DNA of 64,000 bases from RFQD01 sp049314515 (GTDB lineage Bacteria > Actinomycetota > Actinomycetes > Actinomycetales > Microbacteriaceae), in assembly GCA_049314515.1 (NCBI GenBank), contig JBMOEY010000001.1, positions 1 through 64,000 on the forward strand, written 5' to 3'. The position numbers were made by a program, and so were the translations under genes. Positions within the stretch are counted from its first letter, which is position 1, and each line of letters starts with the position of its first letter. Shown piece after piece: positions 25,238 to 33,461 of this stretch. Under the pieces are notes generated by a model. That model was not told the DNA's origin. It did no database searches and worked only from the letters and a program-made list of their open reading frames with translations.

Positions 25238-26049
25238 CTTCTCACCACCAAGCCTTCGCGACGCAGCTCATTCTTCACTGCAGGGATTGAGATCTCACCC
25301 GAATGAAACACCGAAGCTGCAAGAACCGCATCGGCACCGGCCCTGATTGCTGGTGCAAAATCCGTCACCTTGCCCGCACCCCCGGAGGCGACAATCGGAA
25401 CACGGACAGCATTCCGCACGAGACCAATAAGTTCGCAATCGAAGCCTTGCCGCGTTCCATCGGCGTCTATTGAATTCATCAGAATCTCACCCGCGCCGAG
25501 ATTGACTCCACGGCAAGCCCACTCAAGCGCATCCAGACTGGTTGTCTCAGAACCGCCGTGACTCGTCACAATGAAACCACTCGGCGTTTGCGCATCACGT
25601 TTGACATCAAGAGAGAGAACGAGCACCTGATTGCCGTATGTTCGAGAAATCTCGTCTAACAACTCCGGACGTGCGACCGCTGCACTGTTTACACTTACCT
25701 TGTCGGCACCCGCATCAAGCAATCGCGCGACATCCTCAACAGTGCGCACTCCCCCGCCCACAGTCAGCGGAATGAACACTTGCTCCGCCGTTCGTGAAAC
25801 CACGTCGTACATTGTGTCCCGGCCCTCAATCGTTGCCGACACATCGAGAAACGTTAGTTCGTCGGCACCTTCCTCGTAGTACCGGGCAGCCAGCTCGACC
25901 GGGTCACCTTGATCTCGCAGGTTCCGGAAATTGACTCCTTTGACCACTCTCCCGTCCGAGACGTCTAAGCACGGAATGACACGGACGGCCAGCCCGTCTC
26001 TATTCGGTGACGTATCCGCTAACGATGACTTTTCCACTGCGGCTATCAC
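25234..26049 (-). CDS. hisF: Imidazole glycerol phosphate synthase cyclase subunit
   Basis: HisF uses ammonia from HisH to form imidazole glycerol phosphate and AICAR. The 271-residue TIM barrel has the catalytic Asp in VIPCLDVSDGRVVKG (near residue 29) and the second in LSLDVKRDAQ, with phosphate loops TVGGGVRT and ASGGAGK. The GTG at 26049 overlaps the hisG stop, giving about 20 residues ahead of the conserved core; a later start is possible. hisH and hisA are not in the window. Confidence 0.96.
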   Translation of the reverse strand: MIAAVEKSSLADTSPNRDGLAVRVIPCLDVSDGRVVKGVNFRNLRDQGDPVELAARYYEEGADELTFLDVSATIEGRDTMYDVVSRTAEQVFIPLTVGGGVRTVEDVARLLDAGADKVSVNSAAVARPELLDEISRTYGNQVLVLSLDVKRDAQTPSGFIVTSHGGSETTSLDALEWACRGVNLGAGEILMNSIDADGTRQGFDCELIGLVRNAVRVPIVASGGAGKVTDFAPAIRAGADAVLAASVFHSGEISIPAVKNELRREGLVVRS

Positions 26050-26885
26050 AGTCGCGCCGCGTGAATTGCGCTGACGAGTATTGCGCGCGCACCCAAATCG
26101 TAAAGCTCATCCATCACCTGGTTTTGATCGGCTCGCGGGACCATCACTCGCACGGCTACCCAGTTCGGATCATGCAGTGGCGAGACCGTAGGAGATTCGA
26201 TACCTGGCGCAATTGCACAGGCTCGGTCAAGGAGCTCCCGAGGACAGTCGTAATCCATCAAGACGAATTGTTGCGCAACGAGGACCCCGTTGAGTCGCCT
26301 GTGCAACGTTGAAATGCCCGGATTTTCCGAGTTCGCTGAAATTAACACCGCGACCGACTCCAGAATGACCGGACCAAATATCTCAAGCCCCGCCTTTCGC
26401 AGCGTCGAGCCCGTTGACACGACATCTGCGACCGCATCTGCAACACCGAGGCGCACTGCGGATTCCACCGCGCCATCCAAGGAGATCAATGTCACGGAAA
26501 CGCCGTGCATTGCGAGAAACCCACCGACCAGACCTGGATAGCTCGTTGCAACTCGGGCACCCTCGAGCTGAGCGAGTTGCGAAAACGAGCCGGATGGTCC
26601 GGCAAATCGAAATGTGGACTCTCCGAATCCCAACTCCGCTATAACCGAGGCCTCCGATGAGCTGTCCAGGAGTAGATCTCGACCCGTGATTCCGACATCA
26701 AGAGCGCCCGAACCAACATAAGTTGCAATGTCCCTCGGCCGGAGATAGAAAAACTCCGCGTCATTACGCTCATCGATGACGTGCAACTCTCGAGGGTCCC
26801 GCCGACCGCTGTAACCTGCCTCCGCGAGCATCTCAAAGGCCGCGTCGGCCAATGACCCTTTGTTGGGAACCGCAATTCGAAGCAT
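26046..26885 (-). CDS. hisG: ATP phosphoribosyltransferase (long form)
   Basis: HisG performs the first, committed step of histidine synthesis from ATP and PRPP. The 279-residue protein is the long form: two catalytic subdomains (LRIAVPNKGSL; DVGITGRDLL; ADVVSTGSTLRKAGLEIFG PRPP-binding region near 165-180) followed by a C-terminal ACT-like regulatory domain (about 210-279) that normally senses histidine. It is therefore expected to be feedback-inhibited and to need no HisZ. It follows hisE by 12 bases. Confidence 0.97.
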   Translation of the reverse strand: MLRIAVPNKGSLADAAFEMLAEAGYSGRRDPRELHVIDERNDAEFFYLRPRDIATYVGSGALDVGITGRDLLLDSSSEASVIAELGFGESTFRFAGPSGSFSQLAQLEGARVATSYPGLVGGFLAMHGVSVTLISLDGAVESAVRLGVADAVADVVSTGSTLRKAGLEIFGPVILESVAVLISANSENPGISTLHRRLNGVLVAQQFVLMDYDCPRELLDRACAIAPGIESPTVSPLHDPNWVAVRVMVPRADQNQVMDELYDLGARAILVSAIHAARL

Positions 26886-26897
26886 CAGAAACTTTCG

Positions 26898-27161
26898 CTA
26901 GAGAAACTTATTTACATCGTCGAGCGAGAGACCGCGAGCCAACATGAGAACTTGAAGGTGATAGAGAAGTTGAGAAATTTCTTCTGCCACTCGTTCTGGT
27001 GATTCGTACTCGGCTGCCATCCAGACTTCAGCAGCCTCTTCGATGACCTTTTTCCCGATCGCGTGAACCCCTGCATCAAACTCAACAACGGTTCGTGAGC
27101 CATCGCGCCGCGTTTCAACAGCCTCCTGGAGCTCTTCGAATAGCCGGTCAAACGTTTTCAC
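26898..27161 (-). CDS. hisE: Phosphoribosyl-ATP pyrophosphatase
   Basis: HisE removes pyrophosphate from phosphoribosyl-ATP, step 2 of histidine synthesis. The 87-residue all-alpha MazG-like protein has the metal-binding KKVIEEAAEVWMAAEY and EISQLLYHLQVLML segments. I chose GTG at 27161 (MKTFDRLFEEL), which matches the family N-terminus and has a TACCCT box exactly 6 bases upstream; a longer frame to 27212 would run through a hairpin. As the first gene of the his-trp run, its promoter probably drives the cluster. Confidence 0.95.
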   Translation of the reverse strand: MKTFDRLFEELQEAVETRRDGSRTVVEFDAGVHAIGKKVIEEAAEVWMAAEYESPERVAEEISQLLYHLQVLMLARGLSLDDVNKFL

Positions 27162-27167
27162 GTCATA

Positions 27168-27173
27168 AGGGTA
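27168..27173 (-). promoter_or_regulatory. Candidate -10 box of leaderless hisE (his-trp operon)
   Basis: The minus strand reads TACCCT-TATGAC-GTG. The hexamer and spacing are the same as at rarA. The upstream inverted repeat (27186-27212) covers the position where a -35 element would lie, so it could act as an operator as well as a terminator for rpe. Confidence 0.45.
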
Positions 27174-27185
27174 TCGTGCTGACCG

Positions 27186-27212
27186 GTGCCTTTGAATCGC
27201 CCCAAAAGGCAC
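27186..27212 (-). terminator. 8-bp inverted repeat between rpe and hisE
   Basis: Arms GTGCCTTT (27186-27193) and AAAGGCAC (27205-27212) pair perfectly around an 11-base loop. It lies 16 bases after the rpe stop codon and marks the end of the long pyrR-to-rpe run. No T tract follows the stem on the minus strand. Confidence 0.5.
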
Positions 27213-27228
27213 GGTGCTGAGTGAGCCA

Positions 27229-27885
27229 TCAATGGGAATGCTGAGTTTGCGCTCTCAGAGCGGCAATCGCAGTTTCGGGGTCCCCGCCGTTGAAAACACT
27301 TGAACCGGCCACAAAGGTGTCGGCTCCGTGTGATGACGCAAGCTCGATTGTGTCCAGTGTGATACCACCATCGACTTGAAGCCAAATTGCCGACTTCATA
27401 TGGTTTGCGGTCGCGCGCAGGGCATCGAGCTTCGGCATGACCGACTCAATGAAAGATTGACCCCCGAATCCAGGTTCCACGGTCATGACCAGGAATTGAT
27501 CGAATTCGTCGAGAAGCTCCAAATACGGCTCAACCGGAGTTGCGGGCTTTATTGCTAGACCACATCGCGCACCCCGAGCTCGGATGGCACGTGCGAGAGA
27601 GACAGGGTCATCGGAAGCCTCGGCATGAAAGGTGACCGACGCACACCCTAGCTCGGCGTAACCGAGACCGTAAGAATCGACTCGGTCAATCATGAGATGG
27701 ACATCAAGAGGAATGGGCGACACTGCTTGAATTCTCTCGACCATTTGAGGACCAAACGTGAGGTTCGGAACGAAATGATTGTCCATTACATCGACATGCA
27801 CGAAATCTGCTGTTGCGATTGCTTCTAAGTCACGCTGCATATTCACGAAATCTGCGGCCAGAATGCTGGGATTAATGCGAACCAT
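27229..27885 (-). CDS. rpe: Ribulose-phosphate 3-epimerase
   Basis: Rpe interconverts ribulose 5-phosphate and xylulose 5-phosphate in the pentose phosphate pathway. The 218-residue TIM barrel shows INPSILAADF, HVDVMDNHFVPNLTFGP (metal His and catalytic Asp), LDVHLMI, VTFHAEAS, TVEPGFGGQSFI and LQVDGGI. It follows rsmB by 9 bases and is the last gene of the pyrR-to-rpe series; its product feeds ribose phosphate for PRPP. Confidence 0.97.
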   Translation of the reverse strand: MVRINPSILAADFVNMQRDLEAIATADFVHVDVMDNHFVPNLTFGPQMVERIQAVSPIPLDVHLMIDRVDSYGLGYAELGCASVTFHAEASDDPVSLARAIRARGARCGLAIKPATPVEPYLELLDEFDQFLVMTVEPGFGGQSFIESVMPKLDALRATANHMKSAIWLQVDGGITLDTIELASSHGADTFVAGSSVFNGGDPETAIAALRAQTQHSH

Positions 27886-27894
27886 GACATGACT

Positions 27895-29280
27895 CTATTC
27901 AGCACGAGTGAGTAGTGCGATAAACATTGCGTCCGTGCCGTGCCTATGAGGCCAAAACTGAGTAGATCTATCGGGTCCACGCACGTCGATAGGAGTGCGC
28001 ACTATTCGCGCCAGAGTCTCCCGAGTATCTAGCTCCGTCACCGCAGGTTGCTCTTTCAGCAATCGATTGACGATGCCGCGAGTTTCAACAAGGTGAGGCG
28101 AGCACGTGACATAGGCCAGTACTCCACCCGGTCGGAGAGCGGAGATTCCGCTTCGCAGAAGTTCCAATTGCAGGGCGGAAAGCGTTGCCACATCCTGCGG
28201 CGTGCGGCGCCAACGAGCTTCGGGTCGACGGCGCAGAGCACCGAGCCCTGAACACGGAGCATCGACGAGCACGCGATCGAAGGTATCTGGATGCATGGTT
28301 CCGATATCTCGGCCGTCTTCAACGAGAACTTGTACGTGAGGAAAGCGAGCTACTGAATCACGCACCAAGTCGGCTCGGTGCGGAGAGAACTCATTGGCAA
28401 CAATCGCGACGCCCGTGTCCATCGTTTCCGCGGCCATGAGGGCGGTCTTGCCCCCAGGGCCAGCGCACAGATCGAGCCATCGCTCGTCAGAACGAATGGG
28501 TCTCCATCGCGTCAACAGCAGAGCGGCGAGTTGAGAGCCCTCATCCTGTATTCGCACATCCCCACGGCGGACGGCTTCGATGGCGTGCGGATCGCCCCCG
28601 ACCAATGTGAGCGCTCGTGGGGAGTACAAGCCCTCCCTCGTCTGGGCTATATCTTCGGACCCAATCAGACGCGCGAGCGAGACAAGGGCGGGTCGGTTAT
28701 CTGCGATGAGGAGGTCAACGATTTCGTCCGAACTGTCTTCGTGCGCGAGGGCAGTTTTTAGAGCACGAACAACCCATTCCGGATGACTGTGAATGACCGC
28801 AAGGTGTTCATCGATCGAGCGACCTGCCGAGATTGCCGCTATCCAATGATCCCGGGTGCGTTCCGTGATGCGACGCATGACGGCGTTAGTGAAACCAGCA
28901 GCACTGGAACCAGCATTCCGACGTGCTAACAGAACGGACTCGTTGACCACGGCGTGCGGCGGCGTTTCCAGGAGGAGCCACTGATGAGAACCTAACCGCA
29001 GAATGTCCAAAATTGTGTCGTCAATTTCTGTCACCTGTCTATCGGCAGCGACAGTAATCACGGCGTCATAAAATCCCTGCATGCGAAGGGTTCCATATGC
29101 GAGTTCAGTGGCGAATGCCGCGTCCGAGGGGCCCAAACTTGATTTACGCAAGAGCGATTGCAATTCGAGATTTGCATATGCGTCGCGGCTGTGCACGGCC
29201 CGCAGAACTTCGAGCGCCACCGTTCGTGACGTTTGATTCTTGGACTTTGCTGCGGCTGAGCGCCGTGGAGTGTCACTCAT
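27895..29280 (-). CDS. rsmB: 16S rRNA (cytosine-C5)-methyltransferase RsmB
   Basis: RsmB methylates a cytosine in 16S rRNA (C967 in E. coli). The 461-residue protein has an N-terminal NusB-like RNA-binding domain (about 17-150) and a Rossmann methyltransferase domain with SAM motif LDLCAGPGGKTALMA, VLVDAPCSGLGALRRRPEARWRR (catalytic cysteine motif) and LAYVTCSPHLVETRG. It overlaps fmt by 4 bases. The assignment to RsmB rather than another RsmB/F family member rests on the NusB-like domain and the position next to fmt. Confidence 0.95.
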   Translation of the reverse strand: MSDTPRRSAAAKSKNQTSRTVALEVLRAVHSRDAYANLELQSLLRKSSLGPSDAAFATELAYGTLRMQGFYDAVITVAADRQVTEIDDTILDILRLGSHQWLLLETPPHAVVNESVLLARRNAGSSAAGFTNAVMRRITERTRDHWIAAISAGRSIDEHLAVIHSHPEWVVRALKTALAHEDSSDEIVDLLIADNRPALVSLARLIGSEDIAQTREGLYSPRALTLVGGDPHAIEAVRRGDVRIQDEGSQLAALLLTRWRPIRSDERWLDLCAGPGGKTALMAAETMDTGVAIVANEFSPHRADLVRDSVARFPHVQVLVEDGRDIGTMHPDTFDRVLVDAPCSGLGALRRRPEARWRRTPQDVATLSALQLELLRSGISALRPGGVLAYVTCSPHLVETRGIVNRLLKEQPAVTELDTRETLARIVRTPIDVRGPDRSTQFWPHRHGTDAMFIALLTRAE

Positions 29281-30191
29281 GAGAAAGACCAGACCGCGAC
29301 AGAATGGATTCCGCGCACCCAGTCCACGGCCCGCATTGCGGATTTACCGGCTGGCTGAACACGTCGTAATTCGAGTGCGCCTTGCTTCAGTCCAATCAGA
29401 ACATGGCCGTTAGCGACCACAAGGCGACCCATTGGAACCGCGACCTCGTACTCGGGCGCGCAGTCAAGAATCTTGATTCGACCCGATGACGACTCAATCC
29501 AAGCACCCGGTTCGGGAGTGACGGCACGAAAAAGGTTGTAGACCGAATCAACGACGTTGTTGGCGACCAGTTGAGACTGTGTCGAGGAAAGTTTGGGTGC
29601 GTAAGTGGCTGGCCCTACTTGTGGAACAGCAACGACCTCTCCCGCGCGAAGCGACGAAACCACGTCGCTCACGAGGGCGGCCCCGTCAACACTCAAGCGT
29701 CTCAGCGCACTACCGGCCGTTTCATGCGCCCCGAGTGGGAATGTGCCCGTGGCTAGCACATCTCCGGCGTCTAATTGCTCGACGAGACGGAATATTGTGA
29801 CATGGGAGGCCGACGAACCGGACATGATTTCGTGCTGAAGGGGTGATGCACCCCGCCATTGAGGGAGATGAGAAAAATGAAGGTTTATCCAGCCCAAGCG
29901 GGGAACATCTAATCCATTTCGGGGAATGAGTCCGCCGAACGCCACGACAACGCCCAGATCTGGCTGCAGACGGGAAAGTTCAGCGAGCACACTTGAATCA
30001 AACTTGGACGACTTGAGTGTCAAAATTCCTAGCTCGTGTGCTCGTCGCGCTACAACTGAAGGCGTCATTTCACGCTTGCGCCCGTGCGGGGCATCGGGCC
30101 GCGTTAAGACCGCCACCACGTCATGCTCTGAAACGAGTCGTTCGAGCGTAGGAATGGCGACCTCGGGGGTTCCGGCAAAAACAATCTTCAT
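29277..30191 (-). CDS. fmt: Methionyl-tRNA formyltransferase
   Basis: Fmt formylates initiator methionyl-tRNA using 10-formyl-tetrahydrofolate. The 304-residue protein shows the N-terminal FAGTPEVAIPTLERL, the basic loop PHGRKREMTPS, the catalytic Asn/His/Asp set in WINLHFSHLPQWRGASPLQ and QLDAGDVLA, and a C-terminal OB-like domain with the typical GALELRRVQPAGK. It overlaps priA and rsmB by 4 bases each. Confidence 0.97.
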   Translation of the reverse strand: MKIVFAGTPEVAIPTLERLVSEHDVVAVLTRPDAPHGRKREMTPSVVARRAHELGILTLKSSKFDSSVLAELSRLQPDLGVVVAFGGLIPRNGLDVPRLGWINLHFSHLPQWRGASPLQHEIMSGSSASHVTIFRLVEQLDAGDVLATGTFPLGAHETAGSALRRLSVDGAALVSDVVSSLRAGEVVAVPQVGPATYAPKLSSTQSQLVANNVVDSVYNLFRAVTPEPGAWIESSSGRIKILDCAPEYEVAVPMGRLVVANGHVLIGLKQGALELRRVQPAGKSAMRAVDWVRGIHSVAVWSFS

Positions 30192-32167
30192 GAAAGCGTG
30201 TCCCCCAGCTCAGCGTCATCCATTCGAATGCGAAGTCGAACGACCCGCTCGGTTCGAGCCTCTCCGGCACGGCGTCGCACACTCTTAGTCGCCGTCGTGA
30301 CGATACTCGCCCGGAGGGCAGATGCCACACGCTCGCCGTGTCGATAATCAAACACCACGAAGGCACGAGAACTGTCTGCCAGAGTCGTTGGGCCCATGAT
30401 CCGAGTGTTCGATATTCCCCGCACTGCATCGCACGCCGATGCCACCTCGGCAGATGGGCCTGTGATGGACGCAACGCGACGAATGGGGGGCAGCCCCAGC
30501 GCACGACGCTCGTTGAGTTGACGCCGAGCGAATCCGCGAAGATCCCACGAAGCGACTGTGCGACCGAGATCGGCGCCTGCCCCCACGAGATAACAGGTCG
30601 CACCCGCTCGCGAAAGCGCCAGGGCATTACACCAGTGCCGGAGCGCCACTTCGTCAACGCGAAGCCCGGACCGAGAACGGTAGACCTCACCGTCTAAAAC
30701 AACGACGCACAAGTAGCCACCCTCGGCAGCGGGCTCAGCGCCGGGTGTTGATATAACGAGGCACGGAGTATTGGCAACCGATTGAACGGGGTGTGACCCA
30801 TCCGACACGATGATCTTTGTGTTGGGAAACGCCCGACCGAGGTCTTCAGCCGTTCTTTCACTCCCCGAAGAAACGATCCGAAGTTGACTGGATGCACAGT
30901 CCGGACACTTCCACCTTGACGCGAGTGCGCCACACCACTGACAGCTGGGCGGAGTAGTTGCCGTCGCTTGAGCAAGTGGACCCGAGCACTCCGGGCAGCT
31001 TGCCCGAACTCGGCACTTGTTACACGCCAAGGACGGGGCGTAACCCGCACGTGCAACCTGAAGCAGCACCGGGCCCTTCGTGCTTTGTTCTCGAGCGTGA
31101 GCCCACGCCACGCTGGGGATTCTGGCGCGCGCTCCTTCTGTGACGAGTGAATCCGTCGGAATGACAGTTGGGAGATCTCTCTTCTTTGATGTCCACTCAG
31201 TCGCAAAACCAAGCGCAACGAGTCGTTCCACGTCGGTAGAAACTGCGTGACCGGCAAATACCAGGCGAGCGGAGGTGAGTTGCGCAGCGATCAGTGCTAC
31301 GTCACGGGCGTGGGCATAGGGCGCAAGCGGTTCAGTCAGCAGCGAATCACCGTCATCCCACATGACAATGAGACCGAGGTTATGTGCCGGAGCGTAAAGC
31401 GACGACCGATTTCCGAGAACAATGGTCGGCTCGCGCTCAAGAATGCGAAGGTAGGCGGCGTAACGCTCTCCCCCAGACTGCCGCGAATCTGTTCGAACGA
31501 CTGCCTCACTCACACCGAGAGAAGCCAGGGCGCGCATCATGTCATCACTTTCTCGATAGGACGGCACAGCGATGATGGTCGACTCGTCCCGTTTCAACGA
31601 CTCGACGGCGGCGGCAGCAACAGGGACTGTCCAGGACGGAACATCTCCGGATTCCGTAGCGAGCATCCCGGCTGGCATCAAGACAGAGCGGCATTCGTCG
31701 TGTTGAAGATTTGCCATTGGGCCTGAATGGTCAGCTTGTTGAACGTGTGCGGAAGCAATCTCTGCCACGCGCTTACGAGAGGCAGCCCGATTTTGGCGTG
31801 CCTCATCCGACATGAATGCCTTTTCGACGCGAGCATAACGTGGCGGAATGGCCAACCGGAGAACATCTCCCGCACTGCCTGCCTGACGGTCACTCACGCG
31901 ACGCGCCAAAGCATAAAGCTGAGTGGGCAGGACAGACACACTCGTGACGACGCTGTCAATGTTTTGCAACGTTCCGGAGAACTCCGAATGGTCGACAATA
32001 TTGACAACATAGGCGTCGATTACTCGCTTGCCCATACGCAACGGCACGCGAACTCGGCAACCAACGACCACATCCTGGTCAATTCCCCGGGGAATCGCAT
32101 AGTCGAATAGATGGTCAAGTTGTGGCAGTGGACTGTCTAACAGCACCTGTGCAATTCGCTCGGTCAT
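30188..32167 (-). CDS. priA: PriA-like primosomal protein N' without helicase Walker A motif
   Basis: PriA restarts stalled replication forks. The 659-residue protein keeps the N-terminal 3'-BD fold (AQVLLDSPLPQLDHLFDYAIP; GCRVRVPLRMGKR), and four cysteine pairs of the zinc-binding region (CNKC, CPEC, CQWC, CPDC, near residues 378-430). The helicase core is degraded: the expected GxGKT loop is absent near residues 190-215 (VESLKRDESTIIAVPSYRES) and the DEAH box reads MWDDGD. Actinobacterial PriA proteins commonly lack the ATPase motifs, so this is probably a structural, non-helicase PriA. It lies 5 bases after metK. Confidence 0.93.
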   Translation of the reverse strand: MTERIAQVLLDSPLPQLDHLFDYAIPRGIDQDVVVGCRVRVPLRMGKRVIDAYVVNIVDHSEFSGTLQNIDSVVTSVSVLPTQLYALARRVSDRQAGSAGDVLRLAIPPRYARVEKAFMSDEARQNRAASRKRVAEIASAHVQQADHSGPMANLQHDECRSVLMPAGMLATESGDVPSWTVPVAAAAVESLKRDESTIIAVPSYRESDDMMRALASLGVSEAVVRTDSRQSGGERYAAYLRILEREPTIVLGNRSSLYAPAHNLGLIVMWDDGDSLLTEPLAPYAHARDVALIAAQLTSARLVFAGHAVSTDVERLVALGFATEWTSKKRDLPTVIPTDSLVTEGARARIPSVAWAHAREQSTKGPVLLQVARAGYAPSLACNKCRVRASCPECSGPLAQATATTPPSCQWCGALASRWKCPDCASSQLRIVSSGSERTAEDLGRAFPNTKIIVSDGSHPVQSVANTPCLVISTPGAEPAAEGGYLCVVVLDGEVYRSRSGLRVDEVALRHWCNALALSRAGATCYLVGAGADLGRTVASWDLRGFARRQLNERRALGLPPIRRVASITGPSAEVASACDAVRGISNTRIMGPTTLADSSRAFVVFDYRHGERVASALRASIVTTATKSVRRRAGEARTERVVRLRIRMDDAELGDTLS

Positions 32168-32172
32168 GCGGA

Positions 32173-33375
32173 TTACAGTTTTGCGGCGCGACGAAGCTCA
32201 TCAGATTTCACGGTTGTGTCCTCCCACGTGAACTCCGGGAGATCACGCCCGAAATGTCCGTATGTAGCCGTTTTTTGGTAAATCGGGCGCAGTAGGTCGA
32301 GGTCACGGATTATTGCCGCTGGTCTCAAATCGAAGACGTCACGAAGCGCATGCGCGATCTTCTCGTCACTGATTACCCCCGTACCGAAGGTTTCGACATA
32401 GAAGCCAACCGGTTCGGCGATACCAATCGCGTAGGCAACCTGAACTTCGATGCGTTGAGCCAAGCCGGCTGCAACCGCGTTTTTTGCTACCCAGCGCAAA
32501 GCGTAGGCAGCAGAACGATCAACTTTTGAGGGATCTTTTCCACTAAATGCGCCACCCCCGTGCCGTGCCGCGCCACCGTAAGTGTCAACGATGATCTTTC
32601 GACCAGTTAGACCTGCGTCTGACCCAGGGCCACCCTCCACGAATGAGCCGACCGGGTTGACCAAGATTCGAGTTGCGGACGTGTCGATATTCGGGACGAG
32701 TCGAAGAACGTCGCGAATGACCACTTCTTCAACCTCGTTGCGCAGCACGTCTAAGGACACAACATCACTCGGTGCGTGCTGTGTCGAGATGAGGACAGTA
32801 TCAACCGTCATCGGAACATTGCCGTCGTATCCAATGGTGACTTGGGTCTTTCCGTCAGGTCGCAAGTACGTGAGTTCACCCGACTTTCGGGCACGCGCGA
32901 GGCGTTCACTGAGTCGGTGAGCTAGCCAAATTGGCATCGGCATCAATGTCGGCGATTCGCTGGTGGCGTACCCGAACATGATGCCTTGGTCACCCGCTCC
33001 CAGCTTGTTCGGGTCTGTCGTGGCGCTTCCCGCTTCCACATCTTGAATGACCTTGTTGGCAATCTCGGCGGATTGCGCTCCGATCGCAACATTGACGCCA
33101 CAGCTTCGGCCATCGAAGCCCACGTCACTGGACACGTAGCCAATGTCGGTAATCGTCTTTCGAACGATGTCGGGAATTTCGACGTAACCGTCGTCAATCG
33201 TTACCTCTCCCGCAACCTGAACTAAACCGCGCGTGACAAGCGTCTCGATCGCAACGCGCGCAACTCGGTCTTCCGATAGAAAAGCATCGAGCAGTGCATC
33301 CGATACCTGATCACAGACTTTGTCTGGATGGCCCTCAGTGACTGATTCAGAGGTGAAAAAACGTAAACCGCTCAT
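32173..33375 (-). CDS. metK: S-adenosylmethionine synthetase
   Basis: MetK makes S-adenosylmethionine from methionine and ATP. It has 400 residues. Signatures: ESVTEGHPDKVCDQVSDALLDA near the N-terminus, GAGDQGIMFGYA hexapeptide region, GGAARHGGGAFSGKDPSKVDRSAAY with catalytic lysine, and DLRPAAIIRDLDLLRPIYQKTATYGHFGR. GGAAGGA precedes the ATG. An 86-base gap with a strong hairpin separates it from coaBC. Context is the standard actinobacterial rpoZ-coaBC-metK-priA order. Confidence 0.98.
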   Translation of the reverse strand: MSGLRFFTSESVTEGHPDKVCDQVSDALLDAFLSEDRVARVAIETLVTRGLVQVAGEVTIDDGYVEIPDIVRKTITDIGYVSSDVGFDGRSCGVNVAIGAQSAEIANKVIQDVEAGSATTDPNKLGAGDQGIMFGYATSESPTLMPMPIWLAHRLSERLARARKSGELTYLRPDGKTQVTIGYDGNVPMTVDTVLISTQHAPSDVVSLDVLRNEVEEVVIRDVLRLVPNIDTSATRILVNPVGSFVEGGPGSDAGLTGRKIIVDTYGGAARHGGGAFSGKDPSKVDRSAAYALRWVAKNAVAAGLAQRIEVQVAYAIGIAEPVGFYVETFGTGVISDEKIAHALRDVFDLRPAAIIRDLDLLRPIYQKTATYGHFGRDLPEFTWEDTTVKSDELRRAAKL

Positions 33376-33394
33376 GGTATTCCTTCCACAGATG

Positions 33395-33418
33395 GCGCAT
33401 GTCGTTGCACGACTGCGC
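33395..33418 (-). promoter_or_regulatory. Leader hairpin upstream of metK
   Basis: Arms GCGCA(T)GTCGT and ACGACTGCGC form a 10-bp stem with one bulged base (33400) and a three-base loop (33406-33408), ending 8 bases before the metK Shine-Dalgarno sequence. A 28-codon open frame (ATG at 33433, stop at 33347) crosses the hairpin and the metK start. The gap is too short for a known SAM riboswitch. It may only be a coaBC 3' hairpin. Confidence 0.45.
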
Positions 33419-33461
33419 GATGACCTCTGGCATGCCCCGCGTGAACGGTCTGGAACGGCAG

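Noticed and set aside
33376..33461. SAM riboswitch upstream of metK
   Set aside because: The spacer is only 86 bases, with one simple hairpin and no recognisable SAM-binding core.
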